Assembly: GCA_944386195.1 (NCBI GenBank)
Contig: CALXAD010000020.1
Coordinates: 1-35,646 of the forward strand
Length of the DNA: 35,646 nucleotides
Reading direction: 5' to 3'
Source: an uncultured Clostridia bacterium
Lineage (GTDB): Bacteria; Bacillota; Clostridia; TANB77; CAG-508
Both the position numbers and the translations under genes were made by a program. The notes below the pieces were generated by a model, which saw only the letters and a list, made by a program, of their open reading frames with translations, was not told the DNA's origin and did not search any database. Below are positions 34,235 to 35,646 of this stretch, one piece after another; the first letter of the stretch is position 1, and the number at the start of each line of letters is the position of its first letter.

Positions 34235-34269
34235 TGTCCTTTTGGGGACGTTTCCTTTTGGACATTTTG
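34235..34269 (+). repeat. GGGGACGTTTC repeat, copy F, directly behind htpX
   Basis: Starts TGTCCTTTT, core GGGGACGTTTC, then CTTTTGGACA and TTTTG. TGTCC (34235-34239) pairs with GGACA (34260-34264), extendable to AATGTCC/GGACATT if the stop codon bases are used. It matches 13080-13114 at 33 of 35 positions. The sense is that of htpX, and it begins at the first base after the stop. Confidence 0.9.
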
Positions 34270-34293
34270 CAAAATTAGAATAAATATTCATTT

Positions 34294-34330
34294 ATAAAAG
34301 ATGAAGAAAAATAAATTCTTCATCTTTTAT
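34294..34330. terminator. convergent terminator between htpX and the GLUG gene
   Basis: Perfect 15-bp stem, ATAAAAGATGAAGAA (34294-34308) with TTCTTCATCTTTTAT (34316-34330), 7-nt loop. It lies between two converging genes and is A/T-rich at both bases. Confidence 0.8.
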
Positions 34331-34349
34331 TATTCCTCATTTTAAATTA

Positions 34350-35646
34350 TTATTGCCAAAAAAGAATTGGATATCCATCGTTTTTGCCTTCTTTATATGA
34401 ATTTCCTAATGCCTCATATAACTTTTTCATTTCTTCACTGCTTTTAACTTTACATTCTTCATGTGGATAAATATCATTTTTTCCGTTTACTGTATTTTCT
34501 AAATAATAATTATTTTTAAAAATAACTTCTTCAGAAGCATTTCCTGAACAATTTATAGATAACACTATTGTGTCATCGCCATTTGCAGTTAAAATTCCAG
34601 CATTATAGCAATTTTCTATTAATGCACTACCATTAACCGCAAACGAAATACCTCCTACTTGTTTTCCTTCTATTTCTCCTACATTATAACAATTTCTTAC
34701 TGTTGAATTTCCAATGCCTCCTACTATTCCTCCTACACTTGCAGTTGAAGTTATATTTCCTATATTATAACAATTTTCTATAATCGTTTGTTTATTTATA
34801 TATCCTGCTATTCCTCCCACAAAATTATCTGTTGTGTTTATTTTTGATGAATTATAACAATTAGCTATTCTACTATTTTGATAAGCATATCCTACAATTG
34901 CACCCGTTCTTGAAGTTCCTTGTATATTAGAATCCACAATTCCTACATTTTTTACTGTTGCTCCTTTTATAAGACCAAATAACCCTCTATCGTTTAAACT
35001 TGCATTTGTATTCATTCCACTAATTGTATGAAAACAACCATCAAAAATCCCTTTAAAAGGTTTATTTTCTTCATCATCAGGATTGGTACTATTTTGCTGA
35101 TATATTCCTATTGAATCCCATTCTACATTTGAATCTAATATTATATCATTTGTTAATAATACAACTTTTCCTTCATAGCTATTTCCACTATTTACATTAT
35201 CTCTAAATGTTTCTAATTCTTCTTCACTACTTATTTCTACTATATTATCATTATCTATAACAGTTTTGTCGTCATTGACATAGTATCTCCTATTATTTAC
35301 TGTTACTATAAAACTTCCATCTTTATTTTGTTGCACATCTACTTCTTCATTTCCAGACTGATTTTCTAATTCATTTCTAAAAGTTTCTTCATCTAAACTT
35401 TCTGCGTATCCATTATCAGCCATTGACGCCGCCATTACTGCTAATTGTATTCCTTCTTTTTCTGATGTTTTTTCAGTTTCTTCTTTTGCTTTTTGAGCTT
35501 GCGTTAATATCCCATTATCATTTGTTAGCATAGAAATTGAAACTCCGTGCCAAAATAAGTAAAACAATAATGTTTAGTATGTTATCGATGGTTAGGCTGT
35601 AGAAAATCAGACTGGAATAAATCACTAGACCAGCCTGACCATCTAT
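34350..35646 (-). pseudogene. GLUG-repeat pseudopilin-like surface protein, frameshifted and incomplete
   Basis: The main frame (34350-35567) encodes about 405 residues: GVSISMLTNDNGILTQAQKA then KEETEK, the typical segment just behind the leader of Clostridial pseudopilin-like proteins; an acidic region; then GLUG-type repeats (GIVGG, GGIAGY, NCYN units) that form a beta-helix-like surface domain. The N-terminal helix is not in this frame. One extra base at 35547 shifts it: in the other frame, codons upstream read IIVLLILA, the expected end of the leader helix, and that frame stays open to the window edge. It could be a real frameshift or an assembly error near a contig end. The TTG at 35567 is not a credible start. 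Confidence 0.7.

Noticed and set aside
34081..34272. Small minus-strand frame across the htpX end and repeat copy F
   Set aside because: No ribosome site, no family resemblance, and it lies opposite the conserved htpX coding sequence.
35620..35646. Short similarity of the last bases to a human Alu segment (AGACCAGCCTGACCA)
   Set aside because: About 15 bases is too short to claim host contamination; the frame stays open through it. Noted only as a reason to check the contig end.

Overview
The window is AT-rich (roughly 28-30 % GC by eye) and gene-dense. It uses consensus sigma-A-type promoters, strong GGAGG ribosome sites and frequent TTG/GTG starts. Gene content points to a low-GC Firmicute, most likely an uncultured anaerobic Clostridia-type bacterium: anaerobic NrdG, a Spo0E-like protein, GdpP next to rplI and dnaB, and LemA/HtpX. 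Species cannot be named from the sequence. No rRNA, tRNA or CRISPR array was seen.

Layout. 101-4343: entry to the diaminopimelate/lysine pathway. asd (+) converges on a lysC-dapA-dapB operon (-), followed by a 56-residue Spo0E-like gene with Spo0A-box-like sites upstream. 4540-8551: a tandem pair of M16 peptidases (one active, one without the zinc motif), rpsU, nrdG and a membrane-anchored J-domain protein. 8699-18524: the conserved series gdpP > rplI > dnaB > tilS > ftsH, all on the minus strand. It is interrupted by a pseudopilin-like FGE-fold surface protein (directly behind gdpP) and an AAA/DUF4143 ATPase cassette with its own promoter and terminators. 18704-20880: an unknown single-pass membrane protein and a lone tnpB element. 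20984-28431: rpoB-rpoC with a roughly 350-nt leader and an unusually structured intergenic spacer. 28899-32409: a nudix-exoA-AI-2E transporter operon and a DUF348/G5/3D cell-wall protein. 32719-34234 (+): lemA-htpX. 34350-end: a GLUG-repeat pseudopilin-like protein, frameshifted near its N-terminus and running off the window.

The most unusual signal is a dispersed small repeat built around the core TGGGGACGTTTCT, flanked by short inverted termini (TGTC...GACA). I find copies at 1154-1185, 13080-13169 (an inverted pair with a central palindrome), 20944-20975, 30069-30100 (degenerate) and 34235-34269. Each locus has a copy in the same sense as the gene it follows, lying across or within about 13 bp of that gene's stop codon. 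One copy supplies the last ten codons of dapB. One carries the stop of exoA and the ribosome site of the next gene. One looks like the rpoC terminator. This looks like a REP/BIME-like family that targets or serves mRNA 3' ends.

Several start codons were set by ribosome-site position rather than by the longest frame: rpsU 7388, rplI 13629, tnpB TTG 20816, rpoB TTG 28431, AI-2E 30065, exoA 30851.
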